Positions 8,676 through 16,987 of a stretch of 64,000 nt of DNA are shown one piece after another. The notes beneath the pieces are model-generated. The model was not told the DNA's origin. It ran no database searches and was given only the letters and a program-made list of their open reading frames with translations. Position 1 is the stretch's first letter, and the number at the start of each line of letters is the position of its first letter. This DNA is from Lamprobacter modestohalophilus (lineage in GTDB: Bacteria; Pseudomonadota; Gammaproteobacteria; Chromatiales; Chromatiaceae): positions 124,001-188,000 of the forward strand of contig NZ_NRRY01000003.1 of NCBI RefSeq assembly GCF_016583905.1, written 5' to 3'. The position numbers were made by a program, and so were the translations under genes.

Positions 8676-8687
8676 GTTTAGGCTAAC
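8676..8687. promoter_or_regulatory. Palindromic operator-like site, copy 2
   Basis: GTTTAGGCTAAC matches the 8503-8515 palindrome at 11 of 13 aligned positions, allowing one missing base. It lies about 50 bases before the first PilZ gene. Both copies share a preceding CA, giving CAGTTTAGNCTAA. A further AGTCTAAC follows at 8693-8700. Confidence 0.4.
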
Positions 8688-8738
8688 TCTGAAGTCTAAC
8701 CGCCAACTAGACTGGGCAATAGTGAGGGGCAGAGATCG

Positions 8739-9146
8739 ATGGCTTTATCAGATTCTGCAATAAGTGAACTCCGGCAACAAGGACATACTCTCTCGATTGC
8801 GTCTCGCCGTGATGTGCGAACAGTGGTGGCTTGTTATGCGCGACTGGAGTTGTTGCCGCGGAAGTATGGGGGAATTTGCCATGGTATATCCCATGACCTG
8901 AGTAAGGGTGGGATCAAAGTCCGCATGTTCCAAAAACTTCGGGTTGATTCAAGGGTTCTCGTCCAGTTGTGCTGTTCGGAGAACGTGAATCCATTAACAA
9001 TGTCAGGGGCAGTTGTCTGGACCTCGCTGGATGCGTGGAACGAGCAGTGGCTATACGGGATCGCATTTGCCGATCCCGACCATGGAATCTCGCAACGCTT
9101 CAAAGAAATGAACATGCCCTTGGTCGTCAATCATAACGAGTGCTGA
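8739..9146 (+). CDS. PilZ-domain protein (c-di-GMP effector), copy 1
   Basis: 135 residues with a single PilZ domain. The RxxxR motif is present as RRDVR near residue 25 and the DxSxxG motif as DLSKGG near residue 55. These are the residues that bind cyclic di-GMP in known PilZ proteins. There is no transmembrane or enzymatic domain, so it would act as a soluble adaptor that senses the messenger and contacts a partner, plausibly in exopolysaccharide control given the neighbouring locus. It is transcribed divergently from the acyltransferase gene. A second, clearly related PilZ gene follows at 9454. Confidence 0.85.
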   Translation: MALSDSAISELRQQGHTLSIASRRDVRTVVACYARLELLPRKYGGICHGISHDLSKGGIKVRMFQKLRVDSRVLVQLCCSENVNPLTMSGAVVWTSLDAWNEQWLYGIAFADPDHGISQRFKEMNMPLVVNHNEC

Positions 9147-9453
9147 GGCAAATCCGAGAGCGGTGGGGCTTAAGATCGAAGCACGTGGATTTTTGTTCGA
9201 GTTTTGTACAATGCCGTGCAAGAAGGTATTGAGGCGGATTTGTGCCACATTGCGGTTTCAGGATACACAGTTAGGTTTCCTGCGCTCGCTATTTGGCCTA
9301 ATTTCGGGCTATGTTTTCGTGCTGTATTCGTTTAGTCTTAGTTCTAAGTAGGAATCTAGAACCTACCAAAATTACAGTGGCTAACATAACGCGCTAACGC
9401 AAGGGTCGAAAAACCGCAACGCGGCCCAGACAATGTAGGGGGAGTGAAGTGCG
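9147..9453. other. Spacer between the two PilZ genes
   Basis: About 300 bases with no supported gene. A 62-codon frame at 9163-9351 has no ribosome-binding site and no recognisable protein. The spacer holds GTTTAGTCTTAG at 9330-9341, a third relative of the palindrome upstream. It also holds an inverted repeat with GTAGG and CCTAC arms around TCTAGA at about 9348-9366. Confidence 0.5.
9330..9341. promoter_or_regulatory. Operator-like site, copy 3 (degenerate)
   Basis: GTTTAGTCTTAG shares its first nine bases exactly with the 8503-8515 palindrome. It lies about 110 bases before the second PilZ gene, so each of the three transcription units in this stretch has a related word upstream. Confidence 0.3.
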
Positions 9454-9852
9454 ATGAATTTGTCAACATCGACGATGAGTGAACGTCAATCAGCAATGAT
9501 GGAGAACCGGCGCTTCAAGCGGTCTGCGATCGAATGCTATGCACAGTTGCAACTGTCGCCTCACCAGTATGGCGGCGTCAACCATGGCTTGTCGCAGGAT
9601 CTGAGCGAAGGCGGGGTCAAGATACGAACCTTCAGTCAACTGCCGGTCGATTCGAGCGTGGTCATTCACCTTGGCTGCTCGGATAACTCAGAGCCCTTAA
9701 CGATGTCGGGCTCCGTGGTCTGGACGTCGCGGGATGATGGGCAAGAACAGTGGGTGATTGGAATCGCCTTTACCGACATCAATGATGGAACCCGGAAACG
9801 GCTCCAGCAGATTCACGCGCCCGTCTCGATCAATCAGGATGACGAGGATTGA
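9454..9852 (+). CDS. PilZ-domain protein (c-di-GMP effector), copy 2
   Basis: 132 residues, a paralogue of the preceding PilZ protein with about half the residues the same across the domain (shared LTMSG-VVWTS and GIAF segments). The c-di-GMP motifs are intact: RRFKR near residue 19 and DLSEGG near residue 50. A strong GGGGGAG sequence precedes the ATG by about 10 bases. The pair looks like a tandem duplication followed by divergence, and a separate promoter is likely because the spacer is about 300 bases. Its target is unknown; it may tune the adjacent exopolysaccharide operon. Confidence 0.85.
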   Translation: MNLSTSTMSERQSAMMENRRFKRSAIECYAQLQLSPHQYGGVNHGLSQDLSEGGVKIRTFSQLPVDSSVVIHLGCSDNSEPLTMSGSVVWTSRDDGQEQWVIGIAFTDINDGTRKRLQQIHAPVSINQDDED

Positions 9853-9856
9853 GTCG

Positions 9857-9898
9857 AAGCGTTTTGCGCCCGAGGTGGGGCCTTGGGCTCAAGCGCTT
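9857..9898. terminator. Large hairpin between convergent transcription units
   Basis: An outer stem AAGCG/CGCTT encloses an inner stem GCCC-AGG/CCT-GGGC with a TGGGG loop. It lies between the end of the second PilZ gene and the end of the leftward eight-gene operon, and is a likely bidirectional terminator. Confidence 0.55.
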
Positions 9899-9910
9899 GT
9901 CAATCAGCGA

Positions 9911-10798
9911 TCAATGGAGTGAAACTTGGGGGATATCGCCGATGAGCTGTTGTTTGTCGAAGAAAACCTGGTTCATCGGTGCCCATTTGAAATCACGCAA
10001 CAATGCTCCGAGCCTCTGCTTCGTTTGATCGAGATTCAGGTAATGGCGGAAGCGCGTCTTCCATGGGAGATTAGGCAGACGAGGTTGGCCGGCGTCGATC
10101 TCCCAGGGATGAAAATAGAAGATGGCGGACTGCTGTTCTTTAGCGTTGACGCGATTGATCATCCAGCGGGAGATAGGGTAGGGGTAGAGTCTGAAAAAAC
10201 CGCCGCCGCCGCAGGGTATGCGTCGCTTGCCGATCTCAACCGTCGTCACCGGAATCTCCACGAGTTCCGCCCCAGGAAGCGGGCGAAAAGCGAACCTCGG
10301 CGCATCTGGGATACCGTAAAGATCGTGATGGATGGGGTAAACGCTTGAGCTATAACGATGGCCCGCGTTCAATATCTCTTCATGCGCCCAGAGATTGGTG
10401 CGATTGATAGAGTAGCTCGCAGCCCGGTAACCTGTTATCGGACAGGCACAAGTATCCTCGAGCAGTTTCTTCGTGTGCTGGATATCCCGCGCAAAAGCAT
10501 CCCGAGATTGCATGGTAACGCGGACATGGTCATAGCCATGGCTCGCCACTTCATGGCCCTGATCGGCCATCTGTCTGACCAGTTTCGGAAAGCGTTCTGC
10601 GATCCAACCGAGGGTAAAAAACGTCGCCCTGACCTGGTGTTCATCGAGTAGAGCGAGAATCTCATTGATGTTGCGTTCTACTCGACAATCAATCTGTGAC
10701 CATTGATCGCGATGGATATGCGCTTCGAAAGCGGAAACCTGAAAATAATCTTCAACATCAATCGATAAGGCGTTAACGATTGTCGATGTTTTATCCAT
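9911..10798 (-). CDS. XrtA-system polysaccharide deacetylase (NodB fold, DUF3473 type)
   Basis: 295 residues. The NodB motif 1 SIDVEDYFQV (about 13-22) contains the catalytic Asp and metal-binding Asp/Glu pattern. Motif 2 HEVASHGYDH (about 83-92) supplies the metal-binding histidines. Motif 3 includes GYRAASYSI. The C-terminal part with FYFHPWEID matches the extension of the PEP-CTERM/XrtA deacetylase family. It would remove N-acetyl groups from the exopolysaccharide, probably on the periplasmic side. It is the last gene of the eight-gene operon, 39 bases after the beta-barrel gene. A second, different deacetylase is encoded at 37996. Confidence 0.88.
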   Translation of the reverse strand: MDKTSTIVNALSIDVEDYFQVSAFEAHIHRDQWSQIDCRVERNINEILALLDEHQVRATFFTLGWIAERFPKLVRQMADQGHEVASHGYDHVRVTMQSRDAFARDIQHTKKLLEDTCACPITGYRAASYSINRTNLWAHEEILNAGHRYSSSVYPIHHDLYGIPDAPRFAFRPLPGAELVEIPVTTVEIGKRRIPCGGGGFFRLYPYPISRWMINRVNAKEQQSAIFYFHPWEIDAGQPRLPNLPWKTRFRHYLNLDQTKQRLGALLRDFKWAPMNQVFFDKQQLIGDIPQVSLH

Positions 10799-10837
10799 CG
10801 GATAACACTCGGATAAGGTTGTCAGCAGGAGAAACGC

Positions 10838-12289
10838 CTACCAATCGGCAGCAATTCCGAATGTGACGCGGTTTTCTGTATAATCATCACCGCTCTGAAG
10901 TTGGTACAAAAAGTCGAAATTCCAGTGTTCACTGAGATTTTTACGTAAACCGGTACGCAGCGCGACTTGCTCATTGCGCTCGGCATCCGTTGAAGTTACT
11001 GCGCCTGATTGATCTGTTTGCCGCCAATTCAGTGCAGCGAGGCCTGACAATTTGCCAGAGAGTTGATGAGTATAGTCAACCCCGAGCTGCACAGCCGATT
11101 GGTCATTACCCGCTCCTGAAAAATCGCGGTGGACATAACGTGCATTGGCAGTCAGAACGCCGCGTCGCAGTTCTAACGCATACTGGGCGTTAAAACGGTC
11201 AGCAATGAACACGTCCGCGTTTGGTAACGCATTGTCTACTCCGACAGGTTGAGTCTGGTCGACATTTGGGATGGTCGGGTCGCCAAAGGGCGTTTCAAAA
11301 TTATAGACCGGGGTTTGCCCAGCTTGTGACCGAGCGCTAGTCAGTTCCCTCGAATAAGTTGCTGACCATACTGAGCGTCTTCTGCGGTGATTGAAATCGA
11401 TGCTAGAGGTCGTCCCAAAGTAGTGTTCTCCAAACTCAGCCCGCAAGGATGTGCGTGGGGTCGGAATCCAAGAAAATCCGCCGCCCCAGAGAAAGCCACG
11501 CGTATCATTCGCTGAAGCATAGCTATTATTCTCATATCCAGCGAATAGATCTACGGCCAATCGACGGCTCAATTGGTATCCAAGGAGCGCTGAAACACTC
11601 GAAAAATCGTTTTGACCTTCATCGTAGTCAACCCGCTCTGTATCTGCCAGCACACCCCAAAGTAAACGACCAAAGTAATTCTGGTCAGAGCGCAGCTCGA
11701 AATTGGCGCCATAACTGTAACTATCTGCGCCTTGGTCAGAATAGAAGACGCCGGTCTGTTCGAGCCCGAGGAACGCGTTTGCGTAGCGACCGAGACTTGT
11801 TCTCAGCAATGGCGCAATGGCATAGGAATAGGTTGTTTGTACGTTGTCTGTATTATTAGCAGCGTCGCCTCTTGCCAAGAATGGATCGATGAAGGTCTGT
11901 CTTGCCGAAGCACTAAAGTCTACCGATAAGCGATCGTCATAGAACCGAGTTGTCGCATTCGCTTGCAGGTTGTTATCGACTCGGTTGTTGCTTGATTCGG
12001 AGAGATAATAGCGTAGGCGCGGAGCATAGGCGAGGTTGACGTCAAGCTGTCGCCCATTGCCTTGGAGAACAAAGCCCGGGGTCAGGGATGCAAAGACGTC
12101 AGATTCTTTATCGGAAGCACTGAGATTAATGTTGTCACTAAAGGTTGTATCTAACGCGACTTGTTTTGAGAAATTCCAGTCGGTCGCGGCTGCCGTGCTC
12201 GAGAAGACGCAGGACCCAACAATGCCACAATAAGCGAACAACGAGGCCAGGGTCATCTGGAATCGTTGGGAATGCGGGAAGCTGTGCAT
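10838..12289 (-). CDS. PEP-CTERM-system outer-membrane beta-barrel protein
   Basis: 483 residues with a signal peptide (about 1-36) and then alternating polar/aromatic strands typical of an outer-membrane barrel, many ending in Tyr/Phe/Trp. The protein finishes with FGIAADW, a terminal aromatic residue as recognised by the BAM machinery. Position, length and composition fit the PEP-CTERM-associated outer-membrane family TIGR03016, found in XrtA loci next to the tyrosine kinase gene. It probably serves polysaccharide or protein passage at the outer membrane. It is spaced 17 bases from the kinase gene and 39 from the deacetylase gene. Confidence 0.8.
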   Translation of the reverse strand: MHSFPHSQRFQMTLASLFAYCGIVGSCVFSSTAAATDWNFSKQVALDTTFSDNINLSASDKESDVFASLTPGFVLQGNGRQLDVNLAYAPRLRYYLSESSNNRVDNNLQANATTRFYDDRLSVDFSASARQTFIDPFLARGDAANNTDNVQTTYSYAIAPLLRTSLGRYANAFLGLEQTGVFYSDQGADSYSYGANFELRSDQNYFGRLLWGVLADTERVDYDEGQNDFSSVSALLGYQLSRRLAVDLFAGYENNSYASANDTRGFLWGGGFSWIPTPRTSLRAEFGEHYFGTTSSIDFNHRRRRSVWSATYSRELTSARSQAGQTPVYNFETPFGDPTIPNVDQTQPVGVDNALPNADVFIADRFNAQYALELRRGVLTANARYVHRDFSGAGNDQSAVQLGVDYTHQLSGKLSGLAALNWRQTDQSGAVTSTDAERNEQVALRTGLRKNLSEHWNFDFLYQLQSGDDYTENRVTFGIAADW

Positions 12290-12306
12290 AATCGATCAGG
12301 GTGCCG

Positions 12307-13248
12307 CTAAGCCGTTGGATATTGCTGCGCTATTGGGGCTGAATCAGGCTCGGGACTTTGCTCATGTCCATAACCGTACCCATATCCATAACCGTATCCA
12401 TAACCTGAGCCGGAACGGTTGCCAAGGCTAGGGCGGTACTTATTCAGTAAGAGTCCAATGATCATTTCGCGGTCGAGTAAAGCAAGCGCTTCGTTTGCGG
12501 TGTGACGACTTGTTTGTTCAGCCGCCACGACCATCACGATCTGGCCGACGCATGAACTGAGTACAGCCGTCTCGCTCGCCAGTAACAAAGGCGGCGAATC
12601 GAAAATGACGACACGGTCTGGATAACGCGTTGAAAATTCGGACATGAACTGGGCCATTTGCTCGCTCGCGAGTAACTCGGTAGCCCGGTCATGGGGTCGG
12701 CCGGCTGGGAGAATCCGAAGGTTGGGCAATTCGGTTCTCACCAGGACGTCGCTCATCTTAGTACTGGAACCGTCCACCAAGTCCAGCAACCCTGCTTCAT
12801 GCTTGATGCCAAGGCGTTTAGCCGCAGTCGGCTTAGCGACGTCACCATCAACCAGGAGTACAGTCCGATCGCGCTCCATGGCGATACTCATGGCCAGGTT
12901 AATGGCCGAGAAGGTCTTACCCTCACGGGGGAGGGCGCTGGTCACTAAGATGAGATTAGCGTTATCGACGATATCAGCGCCCTTCTTGTCAATATTCATC
13001 AACAGAGGGCGCTTAATTTGTCTGTACTCTTCAGCGAGTTGGGACCTTTTGGTATTCGGCGTAAGAATGCCAAGAGGTCGAAGATCATCCCAGGGAAAGC
13101 AATGAATGTCCGATCCAGATTGGTTGTCGACATGAGGGGTACGCGATTTTGGCTTGAAACCCTCTTGCCGCAGCGTTGAATCTGCTAGCACAGGCTGTTC
13201 ACCCTGCTGAGCGGCACGTTTTGCGAGGCTTTTTTCAATGGTGCTCAT
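12307..13248 (-). CDS. XrtA-associated tyrosine autokinase (CpsD/CapB type)
   Basis: 313 residues with the bacterial tyrosine-kinase ATPase motifs: Walker A SALPREGKT (104-112), Walker A' LLVDGDVAKP (about 130-139) and Walker B VVIFDSPPLL. The C-terminal tail carries a run of alternating Gly-Tyr (about six tyrosines), the typical autophosphorylation cluster, encoded by short DNA repeats at about 12360-12410. It lacks transmembrane helices and pairs with the separate chain-length protein encoded just upstream (14-base gap). Cycles of phosphorylation are expected to control polymer length and export. Confidence 0.88.
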   Translation of the reverse strand: MSTIEKSLAKRAAQQGEQPVLADSTLRQEGFKPKSRTPHVDNQSGSDIHCFPWDDLRPLGILTPNTKRSQLAEEYRQIKRPLLMNIDKKGADIVDNANLILVTSALPREGKTFSAINLAMSIAMERDRTVLLVDGDVAKPTAAKRLGIKHEAGLLDLVDGSSTKMSDVLVRTELPNLRILPAGRPHDRATELLASEQMAQFMSEFSTRYPDRVVIFDSPPLLLASETAVLSSCVGQIVMVVAAEQTSRHTANEALALLDREMIIGLLLNKYRPSLGNRSGSGYGYGYGYGYGYGHEQSPEPDSAPIAQQYPTA

Positions 13249-13262
13249 AAGGCGAAGAAGCG

Positions 13263-14822
13263 TTAAGTGATCATCGGAGAGATAACTGCGAAATAGAAAT
13301 CGGCAGGTAATCCCGAGCCAACGATCACAGAGCCGACGACTAAGCCTATGATGAGTACAAAGAAGGGTATCCAGAGTATTCGTTCTAGGCGGCGTTGTTG
13401 TGGCGTTCGGATCAGTGAGACAACACCCAGTACCGGTAAGCCGGTCGTCCGGTAAAGAATACGTCGATCATCATAGATCGGTCGCAGCAGATCAAGCGCA
13501 ACCGCAGCAGCAGCCCCACCGCCGACGGCAACGACCAAGACCGCAAGCGCCAACAGCAGGCGATTAGGCGCGGAGGGCTTTTTGGGTGCTATGGGTGGAT
13601 CGATGACACGGAACTTGATGCCCTCTACTGAATTTTCGACTTGTTGCGATAAACGGGCCGATTCACGCCGTTCGAGTAGCTTAGAGTGTTGGTTGGAAAT
13701 TGTGTTGTATTCTCGGGTGAGCTGGGTGAGATCCGCTTCGATCTCTGGGATCGCGTCGATCTTCTCAGTGAGCCCAGTCACTCTGCTTTCGAACTCATCG
13801 ACTCGCGCTTGAAGTGAGGCAACGTCAGCTTCGGCTTCATTCAGTGCGATCCTCAAGTTGCCGTAGACGGTCGATGCCTGAACGAGCCTTGATGGCTGAT
13901 TCTCGTTGGCTTTAGCTCGCTCGATGGCAGAGCGCCGTTTCAGTTCATCGATGAGTCTTTGGAGCTCGAGTACGTCAGGGTGACGCTCCGTGAAACGGAG
14001 CAACAGGTCATCGAGTCGAGCTTGTGCCGCCGCGACCTGCGGGTCGAGTGCTGACGAGTCATTGAAGTCTTCAGCGTTGCTGCGAGCCCTCTCGTTTTCA
14101 GCCTGAATTTGCGCCATCAGCTGAGCCCGGCGTTGGGTCGCCTCCTCTAACGCAAGACGAGCGTCTCGTAACTGCCCCCTCGCTCTTTCCAGGGTCGCGT
14201 AATAGCCAGTATCTCCAGGCAGTAAGCCAGCGTTTCTGCGCTTGAAGTCCGCAAGGCGCAGCTCGGATGCTCGAAGATCTGCCTCATAAGCTGCAATTTC
14301 TTGGTCTAGAAAGTTTTGCGCCGTTGTTGATGCTGTTTGGTCGCCCGCCAGGGCTTCTTCAATGAAGATGCTTACAAGGGCCTGAACGACACGTGTCGCG
14401 CTCTCCGGATCTTGATCTTCATACGAGAGGTTATAGATCGGAGCACTACGGTTGCTGTTAATACGGATTTTCGCGTTCAGCCGGGAAAGCATTGCTTCCC
14501 TTTCGCTGGGGCTATTAGCACTGAGCTCAAGGTCGCTCATGCGAAGAACCTTTTCTAAATTGGGCCGGCTCAGCAGCATTCTGCTCATCAGCGATACCCG
14601 TTCAGCAAAATCGGGCTGGATAGTAAGGCCCCTTAACAGCGGTCTTAAGACACTCTGGGTGTCGACGAATAAACGCGCAGAAGCCCGATATTCATTTGGA
14701 ATAGTCGAGACATAGATCCAGCCCGCAATGGCGATCACCCAAGCGAGGCCGAGGACGACCCAGCGATAACGCCAAACGCCCCTCAGATACTGGAAAATTT
14801 CTGCAAGAAGGTCGTGCAGCAA
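13263..14822 (-). CDS. XrtA-system chain-length determinant (Wzz/Wzc-like)
   Basis: 519 residues. There is an N-terminal membrane helix (about 20-40) and a Wzz domain with EYRASARLFVDTQ, then long Ala/Arg/Glu-rich coiled-coil segments (about 170-400). The Pro-rich PPIAPKKPSAPNR motif sits before a second membrane helix, as in polysaccharide co-polymerases. A further hydrophobic segment near the C-terminus (FVLIIGLVVGSVIVGSG) is an extra helix seen in the PEP-CTERM variant of this family. The kinase domain is encoded separately by the next gene. The protein spans the inner membrane and sets polymer chain length together with the Wza-like protein and kinase. Confidence 0.88.
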   Translation of the reverse strand: MLHDLLAEIFQYLRGVWRYRWVVLGLAWVIAIAGWIYVSTIPNEYRASARLFVDTQSVLRPLLRGLTIQPDFAERVSLMSRMLLSRPNLEKVLRMSDLELSANSPSEREAMLSRLNAKIRINSNRSAPIYNLSYEDQDPESATRVVQALVSIFIEEALAGDQTASTTAQNFLDQEIAAYEADLRASELRLADFKRRNAGLLPGDTGYYATLERARGQLRDARLALEEATQRRAQLMAQIQAENERARSNAEDFNDSSALDPQVAAAQARLDDLLLRFTERHPDVLELQRLIDELKRRSAIERAKANENQPSRLVQASTVYGNLRIALNEAEADVASLQARVDEFESRVTGLTEKIDAIPEIEADLTQLTREYNTISNQHSKLLERRESARLSQQVENSVEGIKFRVIDPPIAPKKPSAPNRLLLALAVLVVAVGGGAAAAVALDLLRPIYDDRRILYRTTGLPVLGVVSLIRTPQQRRLERILWIPFFVLIIGLVVGSVIVGSGLPADFYFAVISPMIT

Positions 14823-14880
14823 TGCGAAGTGTCCTGAAGATTAAGCCGGGTCGTGGATGAAGTGCGTTTGATTGGGCCGA

Positions 14881-15567
14881 TTAGAACCAAGCTTCTGGGA
14901 TGACAAGGATATCGCCAGGAAGAAGGCTGATATTCTCAGACATATCGCCTTTACGGAGGAGGTCATCAATGCGAACGGAATATTCCACCTGCTCGCCGTC
15001 ATTAAAGCGCACCAAGATCGATTTGTTGCCAGCAGCAAAAGGTGTCAAGCCACCGACTTCAATCATCAGGTCCAGCAGGGTCATGTGTTTCCTAAAGGGT
15101 ACTGCTGCCGGGCCTCTGCTTGATCCGCCGCCTCCTGAGCCACCCATGGCCTCACCGACAACCCTGACCTGTTGCTGAGGTAAGCCGACGAAATTATTGA
15201 CGATCACGGTGACGATGGGGGAGCGTACATACAACGCCATTTCCTCTTCCAGGTCACGCGCCAGTTCTGACGGGGTCTTGCCACTGGCGGGCATGTCTTC
15301 TATCAGAGGGGTTGTCAGCATACCGTCCGGCCGCACGGGCACGGTGCCTGAGAGCTCTGGGAAGGCCCAGACAAAGATATTGACTGCATCCCCAGGGGCA
15401 ATCTCGTAAAGATAACTTTCTTGTGCGCTGAGGGAGCGCTGCTCCCGTGGCACGGGCGGATACTTGGTATTGAAAGCGCAACCCGATAAAGCCACGAGCG
15501 TGAACATGGTTATTGTCAACCCAAGTGACGATCGGGGTCTCAATATTTTCTTGTTACGGTTGGTCAC
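14881..15567 (-). CDS. Wza-like polysaccharide export lipoprotein
   Basis: A GTG start at 15567 is chosen because it has GGGAG seven bases upstream and leaves a 37-base gap after prsR. The longer frame from 15648 would overlap prsR. The 228-residue product has a basic N-terminus and a lipoprotein signal with lipobox LSGC, then a poly-export domain (YEIAPGDAVNIFVW) and SLBB-like segments (VVGEAMGG, LLPGDILVIPEAWF). Wza-family lipoproteins form the outer-membrane exit channel for capsule or exopolysaccharide. It matches the PEP-CTERM locus version of the family and precedes the chain-length gene by 58 bases. Confidence 0.85.
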   Translation of the reverse strand: MTNRNKKILRPRSSLGLTITMFTLVALSGCAFNTKYPPVPREQRSLSAQESYLYEIAPGDAVNIFVWAFPELSGTVPVRPDGMLTTPLIEDMPASGKTPSELARDLEEEMALYVRSPIVTVIVNNFVGLPQQQVRVVGEAMGGSGGGGSSRGPAAVPFRKHMTLLDLMIEVGGLTPFAAGNKSILVRFNDGEQVEYSVRIDDLLRKGDMSENISLLPGDILVIPEAWF

Positions 15568-15604
15568 TTTTGATCTCCCGATGCGTGCGACATGCTGAAT
15601 CTCG

Positions 15605-16987
15605 CTACTGGCTCTGGCTCTCGTTCGGCTTAAGCTCATATTTTTCAAGCAATTTATACAGTGTTGGCCGGGTGATACCCAAAAGGTTAGCGGCTTGGCT
15701 CAGGTTTCCGTCAGCCTGTGCAATTGCCTTCCGAATAGCCGTTGTTTCCGCTTGCTTACGCACTTCCCGCAGGGTCAAAGACAGCGTTGGTGTCTCCGAA
15801 GCGTCCTGCTGCAGCCCAAGATCCTTTGCCGAGATCACGGGGCCGTCGGCCATGACAACGGCTTTCTTCACCGTGCCATCGATCTCCCTGACGTTTCCGG
15901 GCCAAGGGTACTGGTCGATCGCGTTGAGGGCATCCGGCGTGAAGCCGCGATGCGATTTGCTGAAATGGGCATTGTAGCGTTTCAGGAATGCCTGTGCGAG
16001 TACGATCGCATCACCTGGACGCTCTCGCAGAGGCGGGAGCTGGAGCACGACCTCGCCAAGCCGATAGTAAAGGTCTTCCCGAAAACGCCCTTGAGCGGCA
16101 AGCGCTTGAAGATCCTGATGGGTTGCCGAGACGATCCGGACATCGACCGGGATCTCTTCGCGACCGCCGACTCTCTCAATAACACGCTCTTGTAAAAACC
16201 TGAGCAGCTTTGGCTGGAGAGCGAGTGGCAAGTCGCCAATTTCATCCAGAAAAAAGGTTCCGCCGTCAGCGCGCTCGATCTTGCCGGGAGTCTGACGGTT
16301 AGCGCCCGTGAAAGCGCCTTTTTCGTAGCCGAACAACTCGCTTTCGAGAAGTTGTTCTGGAATTGCCGCACAATTTACAGCAACAAATCGCGCTTCAGTG
16401 CGTCGACTGAGGTCGTGAAGGGCGCGAGCGAATAACTCTTTTCCTGTGCCTGTTTCCCCGATGAGCAGGACTTTCGCGTCGGTATCCGCGACTTTTTCGA
16501 CCTCCCGACACAGGGACAGCACATTGTCACTACTCGTGATGAGGTTGGCAAAGGGGGTGCCGGGCTGGTTTTTCTCCTGGAAAAGCCGGTTTTCGGCTTC
16601 CAGGTTGAAGAGCGCCTGAGCCCGGTCGACGACTAAGCGCAGGGTTCCAGCGTCGATGGGTTTGAGATAGAAATCGTACGCCCCTAAGCCGATGGCATTG
16701 ACCGCATTCGTTCGCTCATCATTACCGGTAACAACGATGATCTTCGTCTCTGGTGCCAGCATGCGAATATCATTGAGCGTAGCCAAGCCCTCAGTCACAC
16801 CGCCTGGATCTGGAGGTAGACCGAGGTCGAGGGTGACGACGCTCGGCCGGTGCTTGCGCACATGGGCGAGTGCTTCAGCACGGGTTCCAGCGATCAGTAC
16901 GCGATAGCCATCAAAACACCACCGCAATTGGCTTTGCAGTCCAGTATCATCTTCGACAATCAACAAATGCGGGGCGGGCGAACTCAT
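15605..16987 (-). CDS. prsR: PrsR, PEP-CTERM-system sigma-54 response regulator
   Basis: 460 residues in three parts. A receiver domain has Asp13/Asp14, phospho-acceptor Asp54 in VTLDLGLPP and Lys109. The sigma-54-interaction AAA+ domain has Walker A GETGTGKE (177-184) and an intact GAFTGA (224-229). A Fis-type helix-turn-helix sits at the C-terminus (NLSQAANLLGITRPTLYKLL). Intact GAFTGA means it can open RpoN promoters. Its start overlaps the end of prsK by 4 bases, which fits its role as PrsK's partner. In other exosortase bacteria PrsK/PrsR control PEP-CTERM genes. Candidate target promoters in this window are at 3487-3504 and 32842-32859. Confidence 0.92.
   Translation of the reverse strand: MSSPAPHLLIVEDDTGLQSQLRWCFDGYRVLIAGTRAEALAHVRKHRPSVVTLDLGLPPDPGGVTEGLATLNDIRMLAPETKIIVVTGNDERTNAVNAIGLGAYDFYLKPIDAGTLRLVVDRAQALFNLEAENRLFQEKNQPGTPFANLITSSDNVLSLCREVEKVADTDAKVLLIGETGTGKELFARALHDLSRRTEARFVAVNCAAIPEQLLESELFGYEKGAFTGANRQTPGKIERADGGTFFLDEIGDLPLALQPKLLRFLQERVIERVGGREEIPVDVRIVSATHQDLQALAAQGRFREDLYYRLGEVVLQLPPLRERPGDAIVLAQAFLKRYNAHFSKSHRGFTPDALNAIDQYPWPGNVREIDGTVKKAVVMADGPVISAKDLGLQQDASETPTLSLTLREVRKQAETTAIRKAIAQADGNLSQAANLLGITRPTLYKLLEKYELKPNESQSQ

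Noticed and set aside
9163-9351. 62-residue frame between the PilZ genes
   Set aside because: No ribosome-binding site; it contains a candidate operator and has no recognisable protein.
14881-15648. Longer start (15648) for the Wza-like protein
   Set aside because: It would overlap prsR by 44 bases and add a basic tail before the lipoprotein signal. GTG at 15567 has GGGAG at proper spacing.
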